Shown here piece by piece: positions 1 through 6,918 of a stretch of 45,896 bases of DNA. The stretch lies in contig NZ_QYCN01000016.1 in the NCBI RefSeq assembly GCF_003583925.1, forward strand, positions 1 to 45,896, given 5' to 3'. Origin of the DNA: Hymenobacter rubripertinctus. Its GTDB lineage: Bacteria; Bacteroidota; Bacteroidia; Cytophagales; Hymenobacteraceae. A program made the translations under genes and the position numbers. Every line of letters starts with the position of its first letter. Positions within the stretch are counted from its first letter, which is position 1. The notes beneath the pieces are model-generated. The model did no database searches, was not told the DNA's origin, and was given only the letters and a program-made list of their open reading frames with translations.

Positions 1-198
1 CGGCACGGCCTGAATCTGTTGCGCCAACTCACCCGGCCACATACGGCCCCTGACCAGCCGCTGGCACGCAAAATTCTGAACCTACTGGATGTATTTAGTC
101 GGCACGGCCTGAATCTGTTGCGCCAACTCACCCGGCCACATACGGCCCCTGACCAGCCGCTGGCACGCAAAATTCTGAACCTACTGGATGTATTTAGT
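1..198 (+). repeat. 99-bp perfect tandem duplication
   Basis: Bases 1-99 and 100-198 are identical, beginning CGGCACGGCC and ending GTATTTAGT. The unit is 99 bp, which is 33 codons, so the open frame through it is kept. More copies may lie to the left of the window. Confidence 0.9.
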
Positions 199-240
199 CG
201 CTATCTTGCTCGTGGACAACCCACTAAAATAGTAGGGTAG
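1..240 (+). CDS. C-terminal fragment of an unrecognised protein with an internal duplication
   Basis: An open frame enters from the left window edge and stops at 238-240. Its real start is outside the window; the TTG at 19 is only the first in-frame start-like codon. Translation gives two identical 33-residue blocks (containing LTRPHTAPDQPLARK and ILNLLDVFSR) followed by YLARGQPTKIVG. The blocks look helical and amphipathic, and I recognise no family. The 3' end overlaps the end of the truncated acyltransferase at 224-925, so this may be the tail of an inserted mobile-element gene such as a transposase; that is inference from position only. The duplication at the very edge could also come from sequence assembly. 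Confidence 0.4.
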   Translation, partial: RHGLNLLRQLTRPHTAPDQPLARKILNLLDVFSRHGLNLLRQLTRPHTAPDQPLARKILNLLDVFSRYLARGQPTKIVG

Positions 241-925
241 AGTAGGCCAATGCCATACCAATAGCAAATTCTGCTACTCTACCAGGTAGAGTGAATAGAA
301 ACATGAATTTGTATGAGGAAAAAAAGCCAAAAGGATGACGCGTGATAGTAACTATTGCCGCACCTAGCAACATTAGTGCTACCGCTCCTGCTACAAGAAG
401 CAAGTACCGCATCCGCACTTTGTATAGAAGCCACATTGCCAGTGGAGCAAATAAATAGAAGCATTCTTCCACACTCAATGTCCAGCCCTGCGCAATGCCG
501 GTAAAGACAAATTTTTCGAAAAATCCTCGTAAAAAACTTAAATTTAGTCCTATTACAATAAGCTTGTCATACCCTCGGTAAGCCAGCCATTGGCCGGTCA
601 AATCCAAGCTGGGAGCAATAGCATAAGCAGTAAACGTCAGGCCGGTTATTATGGCATAAAGCGGATATATTCTGGCTACTCGATTCTGCATGTATCGTTG
701 CCACCAAGCTCGTGTCAGTGTAACATGGTTAGAGTAACGGGTTGTGATAAGAAAGCCACTGAGTACGAAAAAAATGCCTACTCCGATGTGTGTTTCGTTG
801 GTAAGCTTCCAAGCGAAGTTTCCCTTGTGAAAAGGATTGAAATGAAACCAAAATACTAGGTAAGCGGCAATAGCACGGATGCCAGTTAATGCTTTGAAAT
901 ACTGCTTATTAGAAGAAATATTCAT
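224..925 (-). pseudogene. acyltransferase family 3 (OafA/YrhL-like), C-terminally truncated
   Basis: The product resembles membrane O-acyltransferases that acetylate surface sugars. The N-terminal hallmark is present (ALTGIRAIAAYLVFWFHF, residues about 12-29), followed by FFVLSGFLIT, an RIYPLY segment and GWTLSVEECFYL, all typical of Acyl_transf_3. Family members are usually about 350-400 residues; this one ends at 233 residues just after EFAIGMALAYS, where the last helices should continue. The final residues are encoded by DNA that also belongs to the plus-strand frame at 1-240, so an insertion or rearrangement near 236-242 probably removed the 3' third. The catalytic histidine region is retained, but activity without the C-terminal helices is doubtful. 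Family call is strong; pseudogene status is inference. Confidence 0.75.
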
Positions 926-929
926 GCTA

Positions 930-1082
930 CTATGAAACTATTGAATTGCCAGAATACGGATTTGCTCCTATGACTGACAGACGGTTCTTGCTCCAAATCA
1001 GATAGATTACAACAGAAGATAAAATCACCGCCAATGATTGGATGAGTAAGAAAGGTATAGTTGCCCAAGGACCGAAATTCAT
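930..1082 (-). CDS. small membrane ORF, 50 aa, unrecognised
   Basis: An ATG at 1082 opens a 50-codon frame ending at 930, four bases before the acyltransferase ATG (925) and 46 bases after the stop of the upstream membrane protein. It begins MNFGPWATIPFLLIQ and has one clear hydrophobic helix (about residues 8-30) followed by WSKNR, a positive-inside flank. The close spacing on both sides fits a co-transcribed small membrane protein. It could instead be the leftover C-terminal helix of a degraded acyltransferase or transporter. No family recognised. Confidence 0.35.
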   Translation of the reverse strand: MNFGPWATIPFLLIQSLAVILSSVVIYLIWSKNRLSVIGANPYSGNSIVS

Positions 1083-1128
1083 AAAATAAGCTTGTTGAGG
1101 CTATCTTAAAAAATCGCCACGATCAAAA

Positions 1129-2475
1129 TTATTCATTGGATATATATTGCCTATTTTTTTCATAATCTGGATCAAAATAGTTAAGTGATATTACCCAGGC
1201 TTTAGAAAGTAAAGCGGCTATCACCGCAGTAATGCCTAAAATTTTAGGGCGCGGGCTTAGGCCATCGGCTACCAGCGCGGCAAGAGTTGCTAACAGCGGA
1301 ATCACGTTAGCCATTTGCCGGGTTTCGGTATTTACCGCTTGAATCAGGACGGCCATGAACAGTAGCCCCATGCCCAAGCCCAGCCGCGTAACCGCCTGGA
1401 GCGTACGCCGCCAGAACAGCGCAATGAAGAGGAAGGGTAAGCCATAGTATAGCACGTGAAACACCAACGACTGCGCCGGTCGCTGCAAAGCCCCGTAGGT
1501 AAGGTTGATGGCAAACTGCTGGGGGGTGAGATACGGATGGGTCGGATCACCGAGATAACGGGTCAGGAAGATATAAGCTCCCACAATACCGAGCGCGTAC
1601 AGCCAACTGAGGCGGGGGCGGAGCAGTTGCGTTATCCGGGGAATAATTTCCTGCCAACCCGGGAAAAGTCTTTGTGCCAGTGTCGTTTGGGTGTAAACCA
1701 GATAAACCCCAATCAGCAGGATGCTTAACGGAAGCAGCGGCCGCACCGCGGGGGCCATGTAGAGCGAACCGGGAATGTGCTTGACGTAGATGACCAAAAC
1801 GAATAGGCCACATACCGCGCTGGCAATACCCGTTGCCCAAATCCGGCTTAGCCAGGGGTTGCGGGTGGCGGGAACAGGTTCAGTCGCCGGCACCAGCAGC
1901 ATGAGCAAATTGAACAATAAGGCCGTAGGCCAGATGGTGAGAGCAATGATTGCGTTAATAAATAAGCCCAGCGGCCGATGCGTAAGGTAACAGTAGAAGC
2001 TAATCAGGCCGGAGGCCATCGCTAGTCGGTCGTAGGTAAATGGTACATAAAAATCGAGCTTGAGGGTAGCAAAATTGACGAGCATGCTCAAGTAGCCAAT
2101 CCACTGCCCTGGCAAGCCAATTTTCAAGTGATTTGCCAGCTTGTCCCAGGTGTAAATGATGATGAGAGCTATGCCAAGTTGAAAAACCTGGAAGAATAAA
2201 ATCATGTTGAAGTCGGAAAAAGCAATTCCGAATACCTTGAAGGTAACGTGTAGTAATACGTAGGGAAAAATGCGCTGAATACTGTAGCTGTTCATGCGGT
2301 GGGCAATGAGGTATTCATGCACATCCTTGGCCATCGGCTTATAGATGGTATACCCCTCGAAGGCAAAGCCCTGATGAAACGGCATGATATCCGGAAATAT
2401 CCAGTAGAATATGGTAATGACCAGAATACATAGCGCGAAAAATGCTTTAGGATTGCGGTACACGTTCTGAAGCAT
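1129..2475 (-). CDS. polytopic membrane protein, possible GT-C-type or polymer-related
   Basis: About 448 residues with roughly ten hydrophobic helices, starting MLQNVYRNPKAFFALC. I place the start at the ATG at 2475 rather than 2598, because the 41 upstream residues are not hydrophobic and look like translated leader. Between helices 1 and 2 is a hydrophilic loop rich in charged and aromatic residues (YKPMAKDVHEYLIAHRMNSY); another loop reads DFYVPFTYDRLAMA and a late one NTETRQMANVIP. This layout, with a large acidic/aromatic first loop, recalls GT-C glycosyltransferases and polysaccharide polymerases, but I do not see a decisive motif. It is upstream of and in line with the small ORF and the acyltransferase. 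Function is unassigned. Confidence 0.6.
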   Translation of the reverse strand: MLQNVYRNPKAFFALCILVITIFYWIFPDIMPFHQGFAFEGYTIYKPMAKDVHEYLIAHRMNSYSIQRIFPYVLLHVTFKVFGIAFSDFNMILFFQVFQLGIALIIIYTWDKLANHLKIGLPGQWIGYLSMLVNFATLKLDFYVPFTYDRLAMASGLISFYCYLTHRPLGLFINAIIALTIWPTALLFNLLMLLVPATEPVPATRNPWLSRIWATGIASAVCGLFVLVIYVKHIPGSLYMAPAVRPLLPLSILLIGVYLVYTQTTLAQRLFPGWQEIIPRITQLLRPRLSWLYALGIVGAYIFLTRYLGDPTHPYLTPQQFAINLTYGALQRPAQSLVFHVLYYGLPFLFIALFWRRTLQAVTRLGLGMGLLFMAVLIQAVNTETRQMANVIPLLATLAALVADGLSPRPKILGITAVIAALLSKAWVISLNYFDPDYEKNRQYISNE

Positions 2476-2889
2476 ATAGTAAACGGCTAACGTTGGTTTT
2501 GAGAGGACTGTACTTGCTACCCCACTCGATGGGTGGGCGTGGGAAATGACCGGGGTGGCTCCGGCCAGTAAACGGGGCCAGTGACAACCGTTATTCAATT
2601 ATCCGGGTGGTCACAAATAAAATGATGCGCAAATTACGCCATTTCGCCGGTACTCTAGGGACAAAAGCAGGCCTGTTTCGGTGAAAAAACGTTGGGTGCT
2701 GCACTTTGGTTGGGCTACTGCCGGGCCGATGACAAGCACCCGCTTTCCCTGCTTTTGCCCGTAACCCTGGTTTTGGAACTGCCTATGCTAGCGTGTCAAC
2801 TGGCAAAAGGTAACGGCTGATTCCGCGTCTTTGCACCGGCGAAGGCTGGCCGGCTGGCTTTCGAGTACTTTTTGCCTTGCTTCCTGTGT
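2476..2889. other. 414-bp intergenic region between divergent genes
   Basis: This holds the upstream regions of the minus-strand membrane protein and the plus-strand GT2. Two inverted-repeat pairs are visible: CAAAAGCAGG at 2662-2671 with CCTGCTTTTG at 2748-2757, and GGGTGCT at 2694-2700 with AGCACCC at 2735-2741. A frame with a TTG start at 2692 and stop at 2818-2820 (42 codons) contains a hydrophobic run (LSLLLPVTLVLELPMLA) and may be a gene remnant. No good complete promoter was found. Confidence 0.4.
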
Positions 2890-3849
2890 ATGCCCAAGCT
2901 CTCCGTTATCATCCCCTGCTACTTTAACGAAGACAATATTCCCGTTACTGGCCGGGAGCTATTGGCCAACGAGGCCCTGTTTCCCGCGGATCTGAGTTTT
3001 GAGTATATACTCGTCGATGATGGCTCTGAGGATGGCACGTTGCAGGCGCTGCTCGATTTCCGGGCCGCGTATCCCGAAAAAGTACGGGTAGTGGAGCTGG
3101 CCGGTAATGTGGGTTCCTACAACGCCATTGTGGCCGGTATGGCCCAGGCCACCGGCGACTGCATGGCCATCATTACGGCCGATATGCAGGACCCGCCCGA
3201 GCTGATGGTGCAGATGTACGACTATTGGCAGAAAGGGCTCAAACTCATCATCGGCAACCGGCAGGACCGGGAGGAAACGGGCCTGCAACAGCTGTTCGCT
3301 AAAACCTTCCACGCCCTGATGAAGAAAATCGCGCTGCCCAACATTCCCGACGGCGGCTTTGATTTTGTGTTCTTCGACCGGCAGGTGGCCGAGCACATTC
3401 TGCGCCTGCATGAGCGCAACAGCAACCTGTTCTACCTCATGGTCTGGCTGGGCTATCCGTACGTGAATATCCCCTACGTGCGCCGCAAGCGCGAAATCGG
3501 GAAGTCGCGCTGGACGCTGAAGAAGAAGATGAAGCTCTTCATCGACTCCATCCTGGCCTTTTCGTTTTTTCCGATCCGGGCAATTTCCGTGCTCGGCCTG
3601 GCCCTGGGGCTGGCGGCGTTTGCCTACGGCCTCTACATTATCGGCCTCCACTTGTTCGGCAGCCAGGAGCCGGAAGGCTGGTCGGCCCTGATGGTAGTGG
3701 TGCTGTTCGTGTCGGCCTTCCAGATGACGGCCCTGGGCGTTATCGGCGAGTACGTATGGCGGGGCCTCGACGCGGCCCGCAACCGCCCGCTCTACGTGGT
3801 GAAGGAAGTATATGAGCAGGAGCCAGCGGCAACGGGGCGGCTCACCTGA
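2890..3849 (+). CDS. GT2 glycosyltransferase, polyprenyl-phosphate type (GtrB/DPM1-like)
   Basis: A 319-residue GT-A enzyme predicted to move a sugar from a nucleotide donor to polyprenyl phosphate on the cytoplasmic face. The start at 2890 (MPKLSVIIPCYFNED) is preferred to 2872 because it puts the first beta strand at the N-terminus as in relatives. Visible motifs are VDDGS (about 42-46) and ADMQDPP (about 97-103), the donor/metal site of this subfamily, then RRKREIGKSRW. Two C-terminal membrane helices follow (about 220-245 and 260-285), typical of GtrB-like enzymes, ending in RNRPLYVVKEVYE. It stands alone upstream of the repeat-rich region and the ABC exporter. The sugar is unknown. Confidence 0.9.
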   Translation: MPKLSVIIPCYFNEDNIPVTGRELLANEALFPADLSFEYILVDDGSEDGTLQALLDFRAAYPEKVRVVELAGNVGSYNAIVAGMAQATGDCMAIITADMQDPPELMVQMYDYWQKGLKLIIGNRQDREETGLQQLFAKTFHALMKKIALPNIPDGGFDFVFFDRQVAEHILRLHERNSNLFYLMVWLGYPYVNIPYVRRKREIGKSRWTLKKKMKLFIDSILAFSFFPIRAISVLGLALGLAAFAYGLYIIGLHLFGSQEPEGWSALMVVVLFVSAFQMTALGVIGEYVWRGLDAARNRPLYVVKEVYEQEPAATGRLT

Positions 3850-4002
3850 TCCACGTTGCGCAACAACGCGGTGTGGTTTTAATGCTCCAGGCTGGTTGGA
3901 GCATTCAACTGCCGGGTTGGTTTTAATGCTCCAGGTCGAATTCAGGATTTTTCCGGCGGGTTGTCCGGGCTTCCGTTTTCGCGGGGCGTTAGCTCCGTAA
4001 GG

Positions 4003-4103
4003 GCGGTTTCGGGAACGGGGTGCCCCGATGGAGCGCCGCATCCGGGCGGCTTCTCATCCGCGCCGTTGGCCCGTTGCCGTTCCGCGAGCCGCCGCCCGGA
4101 TGC
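4003..4103 (+). repeat. ~101-nt dispersed structured repeat, copy A
   Basis: Starts GCGGTTTCGGGAACGG and ends GCCGCCCGGATGC. A second copy in opposite orientation is at 9749-9850. In this copy GCATCCGGGCGGC (4038-4050) pairs perfectly with GCCGCCCGGATGC (4091-4103), a 13-bp stem around a 40-nt core that includes ATCCGCGCC and CCGTTCCGCGAGCC, both also present in copy B. Confidence 0.75.
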
Positions 4104-4302
4104 TTCGCTCCAGCCGGCTTTCCGGTTGATGCAGGGGAGGGGCTGGCGTCGCGGGGCGTTGTTGCGGAGGCCCACCGTTGCGTACTGCCGCCCGATGAGC
4201 GGGCGTGCCGTGTCGTTGCTTTTTGCGGGCAACTCTACCGGCCACACGCCCTGGGGCAGCGGCTGAGGCCCGGTGGGGCGTCATGGGTAACCCAATTTGC
4301 GA

Positions 4303-4347
4303 AGAACGAGGGAGGGGTGGGGGCAAGCCCCGCTCCTCCCTCGTTCT
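4303..4347. repeat. long hairpin
   Basis: AGAACGAGGGAGG at 4303-4315 is the exact reverse complement of CCTCCCTCGTTCT at 4335-4347. The loop itself is GC-rich and can pair further (GGGGC with GCCCC). There is no T tract, so it is not a standard terminator; it looks like a dispersed palindromic element. Confidence 0.6.
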
Positions 4348-4455
4348 GACGCTCCTGTACTGAGCTGAAATTCGCTCTGGCACTTCCGCACATGAATGGC
4401 TTTCGAGCCCCGCAGGGGCGCGATGGTTATAGCCCCTGATACGTCTGGAGCCCTG

Positions 4456-4512
4456 GAGCCCCGGCGGGGCGGCAGCAATCGGCCAACGCATTGTGCCGCC
4501 CCGCCGGGGCTC
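4456..4512. repeat. 19-bp perfect GC-rich inverted repeat
   Basis: GAGCCCCGGCGGGGCGGCA at 4456-4474 is the exact reverse complement of 4494-4512, with a 19-nt loop. A related GAGCCCCGCAGGGGCGCG motif lies just left at about 4409-4426. From general knowledge, AGCCCCG-N-GGGGC units of this kind are frequent intergenic repeats in Cytophagales genomes. Confidence 0.7.
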
Positions 4513-4605
4513 ACAACCAACTCCAGGGCGTACGCCCGGTAACATCCTGCGGCGGCACTTCGGCCGGATGTGGGCGAAGCGGTAAATCCTCTATCTGAAT
4601 TGATC

Positions 4606-4613
4606 TATCTTTG
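4606..4613 (+). promoter_or_regulatory. -7 box of the ABC exporter operon
   Basis: TATCTTTG matches the Bacteroidota -7 consensus TAnnTTTG. There is no TTTG at the ideal -33 distance. It lies about 84 bases before the GTG start at 4697. Confidence 0.4.
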
Positions 4614-4696
4614 CGGTCGGTATCAACCTGTCCACGGGTAAACGGCACGGAAATAAGCCCCGTTGCTACCCGCCACTGAACCTAACACCGGTCATC

Positions 4697-5605
4697 GTGC
4701 AAACTATTGAAGCGTCGCCTGCGGCGGACCCCCGGGTGAGCCCCGCGCCGCCGGCCGAAGAGGACTGGACGGAAATTATTGAGCCCCGCGTTGGGCTGCT
4801 CGACCTGGGCCTGAAGGAGGTCTGGCGCTACCGGGACCTGGTGCTGCTGTTTGTGCGCCGCGACTTTGTTTCGACCTACAAGCAGACCATTCTCGGCCCC
4901 ATCTGGTTTTTCATTCAGCCCCTGCTCACTACCATTACCTACATGGTGGTGTTCAATGGCATTGCCAATATGAGTACCGGGGGCGTGCCGCCGCTGGTCT
5001 TTTACTTGTCGGGCGTCACCATCTGGAACTACTTCGCCCAGGCCCTGACGGCTACTTCCACGGTGTTTACGGCCAACGCGGCCATTTTCGGCAAGGTGTA
5101 TTTTCCGCGCCTGACCATGCCGCTGTCCATCGTGCTGTCCAACCTGGTGCGCTTCGGCATTCAGCTGGGCTTGTTTCTGCTTATCTGGTCCTATTATTTG
5201 CTCACGACCGATGCGTTGCACCCGAACCTTTACCTGCTGCTCACGCCGGTGCTGGTGGTGCTGATGGGGCTGCTGGCCCTGGGGCTGGGCATGATTTTCA
5301 GCGCCCTCACCACCAAGTACCGCGACCTGGCCATGCTGCTGGCTTTCGGGGTGCAGCTGCTCATGTACGCCACGCCGGTTATTTATCCGCTGGCGAAACT
5401 GGAAGCCCTGCCCGAAAAATACCGTTGGTTCATTCTGGCCAACCCCCTGAACGCCATTGTGGAAACGTTCCGCTTCGGCTTCCTGGGTTCGGGCTCCTTC
5501 AGCTGGGCCTACCTGGGCTACAGTGCCCTGGCTACGGCCGTTATTCTGCTGGTGGGCACCATTATTTTCAATAAAGTAGAGAAAAGCTTCACCGATACGG
5601 TGTAG
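4697..5605 (+). CDS. ABC-2 type polysaccharide export permease (Wzm/TagG-like)
   Basis: A 302-residue inner-membrane permease that would export an undecaprenyl-linked glycan together with the ATPase encoded next. The N-terminal ~35 residues are soluble and proline-rich, followed by the amphipathic RYRDLVLLFVRRDFVSTYKQ, which is the typical coupling segment before helix 1 (LGPIWFFIQPLLTTITY). Six hydrophobic helices follow, with KYRDLAMLLAFGVQLLMYAT and the ATPVIYP motif near the C-terminus, hallmarks of ABC2_membrane O-antigen/teichoic exporters. The start is a GTG; no in-frame ATG sits at a better place. The stop overlaps the upstream part of the ATPase frame, so the two genes are one unit. 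Confidence 0.93.
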   Translation: MQTIEASPAADPRVSPAPPAEEDWTEIIEPRVGLLDLGLKEVWRYRDLVLLFVRRDFVSTYKQTILGPIWFFIQPLLTTITYMVVFNGIANMSTGGVPPLVFYLSGVTIWNYFAQALTATSTVFTANAAIFGKVYFPRLTMPLSIVLSNLVRFGIQLGLFLLIWSYYLLTTDALHPNLYLLLTPVLVVLMGLLALGLGMIFSALTTKYRDLAMLLAFGVQLLMYATPVIYPLAKLEALPEKYRWFILANPLNAIVETFRFGFLGSGSFSWAYLGYSALATAVILLVGTIIFNKVEKSFTDTV

Positions 5606-5637
5606 TGCCGGGCCACCCGGCCCTTACCGCCAAGCGT

Positions 5638-6918
5638 ATGAGCGACGTCGCCATTAAAGTAGAAAACCTGGGCAAACTCTACCGCCTGGGCGAAATCGGG
5701 ACCGGCACGCTCGGCAGCGACCTGAGCCGGACCTGGGCCCGGCTGCGGGGCAAGGAAGACCCGTTTGCCAAAATCGGGGAAACCAACGACCGCACCACCA
5801 AGGGCAGCAGCGACTTCGTGTGGTCGTTGAAGGATGTGAACTTTGAGGTGAAGCAGGGCGAGGTGCTGGGCATCATCGGCCGCAACGGGGCCGGCAAGTC
5901 CACCCTGCTCAAGGTGCTCTCCAAGGTAACGGCCCCCACCACCGGCCGCGTAAAAGTGCGCGGGCGCATTGCCTCTTTGCTCGAAGTAGGTACCGGCTTC
6001 CACCCCGAGCTGACGGGTCGCGAGAACATCTTCCTCAACGGGGCCATCCTGGGCATGACCAAGCAGGAAATCCGGCGGAAGTTCGATGAAATCGTGGACT
6101 TCTCGGGCGTGGAGCGCTACATCGATACGCCCGTGAAGCGCTACAGCAGCGGCATGTACGTGCGCCTGGCCTTCGCGGTGGCGGCCTTCCTGGAGCCCGA
6201 AATCCTGATCGTGGACGAAGTACTGGCCGTGGGCGACGCCGAGTTTCAGAAAAAGTGCCTGGGCCGCATGAAGGACGTGAGCGTGAACGACGGCCGCACG
6301 GTGCTGTTCGTGAGCCACAACATGGCCGCCGTCAAGCAGCTCTGCACCCAGGGCCTGGTGATGCGCTACGGCAGTACCATTTTCGAGGGCTCGGCCCTGG
6401 AGGCCGTCAACTACTACCAGAACTCCAGCGACACCAACTCCTACTTCGAGCACTCCGGCCCCTTGGCGGAAGCGCCCGGCAACGACAACATCCGCCTGCT
6501 CAAGTTCGCCGTGAAGCCCCTGCGCGGCGAGCTGCTCACTATCTCCTCGGGCCTGGAATTCGAGCTGACGTTCTTCAACCAGAAAGCCGGCATCAACCTC
6601 GACGCCACCTTCGAGCTGCGCAACCTCGACGAGATTCCCATCTTCCACCACGGAGCCCTCCTCACCACGCAAAACGACTCCCAGCAGGGAATCTACACCG
6701 TGAAAGGGCAGTTGCCGGGCTATCTGCTGAACGCCGGTATCTACCAGTTCAAGCTACTGTTCGGGGAGAGCCAGCGCCACCTGTTGTTTGCAACGGACGA
6801 CGTATTGCAGTTCGAGATGCTGAACGAGAGCCTGGGCAGCAACAACAGCATTCTGCCGGGAATACTCCGGCCGGATATTCAGTACGCGGTTTCCTTTGTC
6901 GATGCGGTGCAGGTATGA
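5638..6918 (+). CDS. ABC transporter ATPase with Wzt-like carbohydrate-binding C-terminus
   Basis: A 426-residue ATPase partner of the preceding permease. Walker A GRNGAGKST is at 81-89, the signature YSSGMYVRLAFA at 169-180, Walker B ILIVDEVLAVGD at 189-200 and the H-loop SHN at 226-228. The nucleotide domain ends near 260. The remaining ~145 residues form a beta-rich domain (LEFELTFFNQ, FELRNLDEIPIF, LLNAGIYQFKL) like the Wzt C-terminal domain, which in known ABC O-antigen systems reads the finished non-reducing end of the chain. That implies a polymer with a terminal modification. The ATG at 5638 (MSDVAIKVENL) is preferred to the GTG at 5605. The stop overlaps the next gene's ATG at 6915. 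Confidence 0.93.
   Translation: MSDVAIKVENLGKLYRLGEIGTGTLGSDLSRTWARLRGKEDPFAKIGETNDRTTKGSSDFVWSLKDVNFEVKQGEVLGIIGRNGAGKSTLLKVLSKVTAPTTGRVKVRGRIASLLEVGTGFHPELTGRENIFLNGAILGMTKQEIRRKFDEIVDFSGVERYIDTPVKRYSSGMYVRLAFAVAAFLEPEILIVDEVLAVGDAEFQKKCLGRMKDVSVNDGRTVLFVSHNMAAVKQLCTQGLVMRYGSTIFEGSALEAVNYYQNSSDTNSYFEHSGPLAEAPGNDNIRLLKFAVKPLRGELLTISSGLEFELTFFNQKAGINLDATFELRNLDEIPIFHHGALLTTQNDSQQGIYTVKGQLPGYLLNAGIYQFKLLFGESQRHLLFATDDVLQFEMLNESLGSNNSILPGILRPDIQYAVSFVDAVQV

Larger units (their letters stand above)
3850..4696. other. 847-bp non-coding, repeat-rich region
   Basis: No convincing gene lies here; the open frames on both strands have arginine/proline-rich, low-complexity products typical of GC-rich shadows. 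The region packs several elements: a 17-base direct repeat (GGTTTTAATGCTCCAGG at 3874-3890 and about 3919-3935), a ~101-nt structured element shared with 9749-9850, a hairpin at 4303-4347, and a GC-rich palindrome at 4456-4512. The right end carries the probable promoter of the ABC exporter genes. Confidence 0.6.

Noticed and set aside
1..198. CRISPR array or minisatellite
   Set aside because: Two head-to-tail 99-bp units without spacers; not a CRISPR. Elsewhere no regularly spaced short repeats were seen.
4303..4512. Riboswitch or standard terminator
   Set aside because: The hairpins lack T runs and resemble dispersed palindromes; no known riboswitch core is recognisable.
3942..4545. Several frames of 60-163 codons on both strands in the intergenic region
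   Set aside because: Their products are low-complexity R/P/G-rich and are made of repeat DNA; no homologue-like motif.
5518..6672. Long minus-strand frame (384 codons) opposite the ABC ATPase gene
   Set aside because: The product is histidine/alanine/glycine-rich with no domain; it is the usual antisense shadow of a GC-rich gene. The same holds for 2959-4041, 22574-21735, 23834-24979, 28556-29638, 29780-31174 and 39837-40838 on the minus strand and 26859-27449 on the plus strand.
6255..6914. N-terminal extension of the glycosyltransferase at 6915
   Set aside because: It lies in another frame of the ATPase gene and its sequence is arginine/proline-rich; the ATG at 6915 overlaps the ATPase stop and begins the normal protein.
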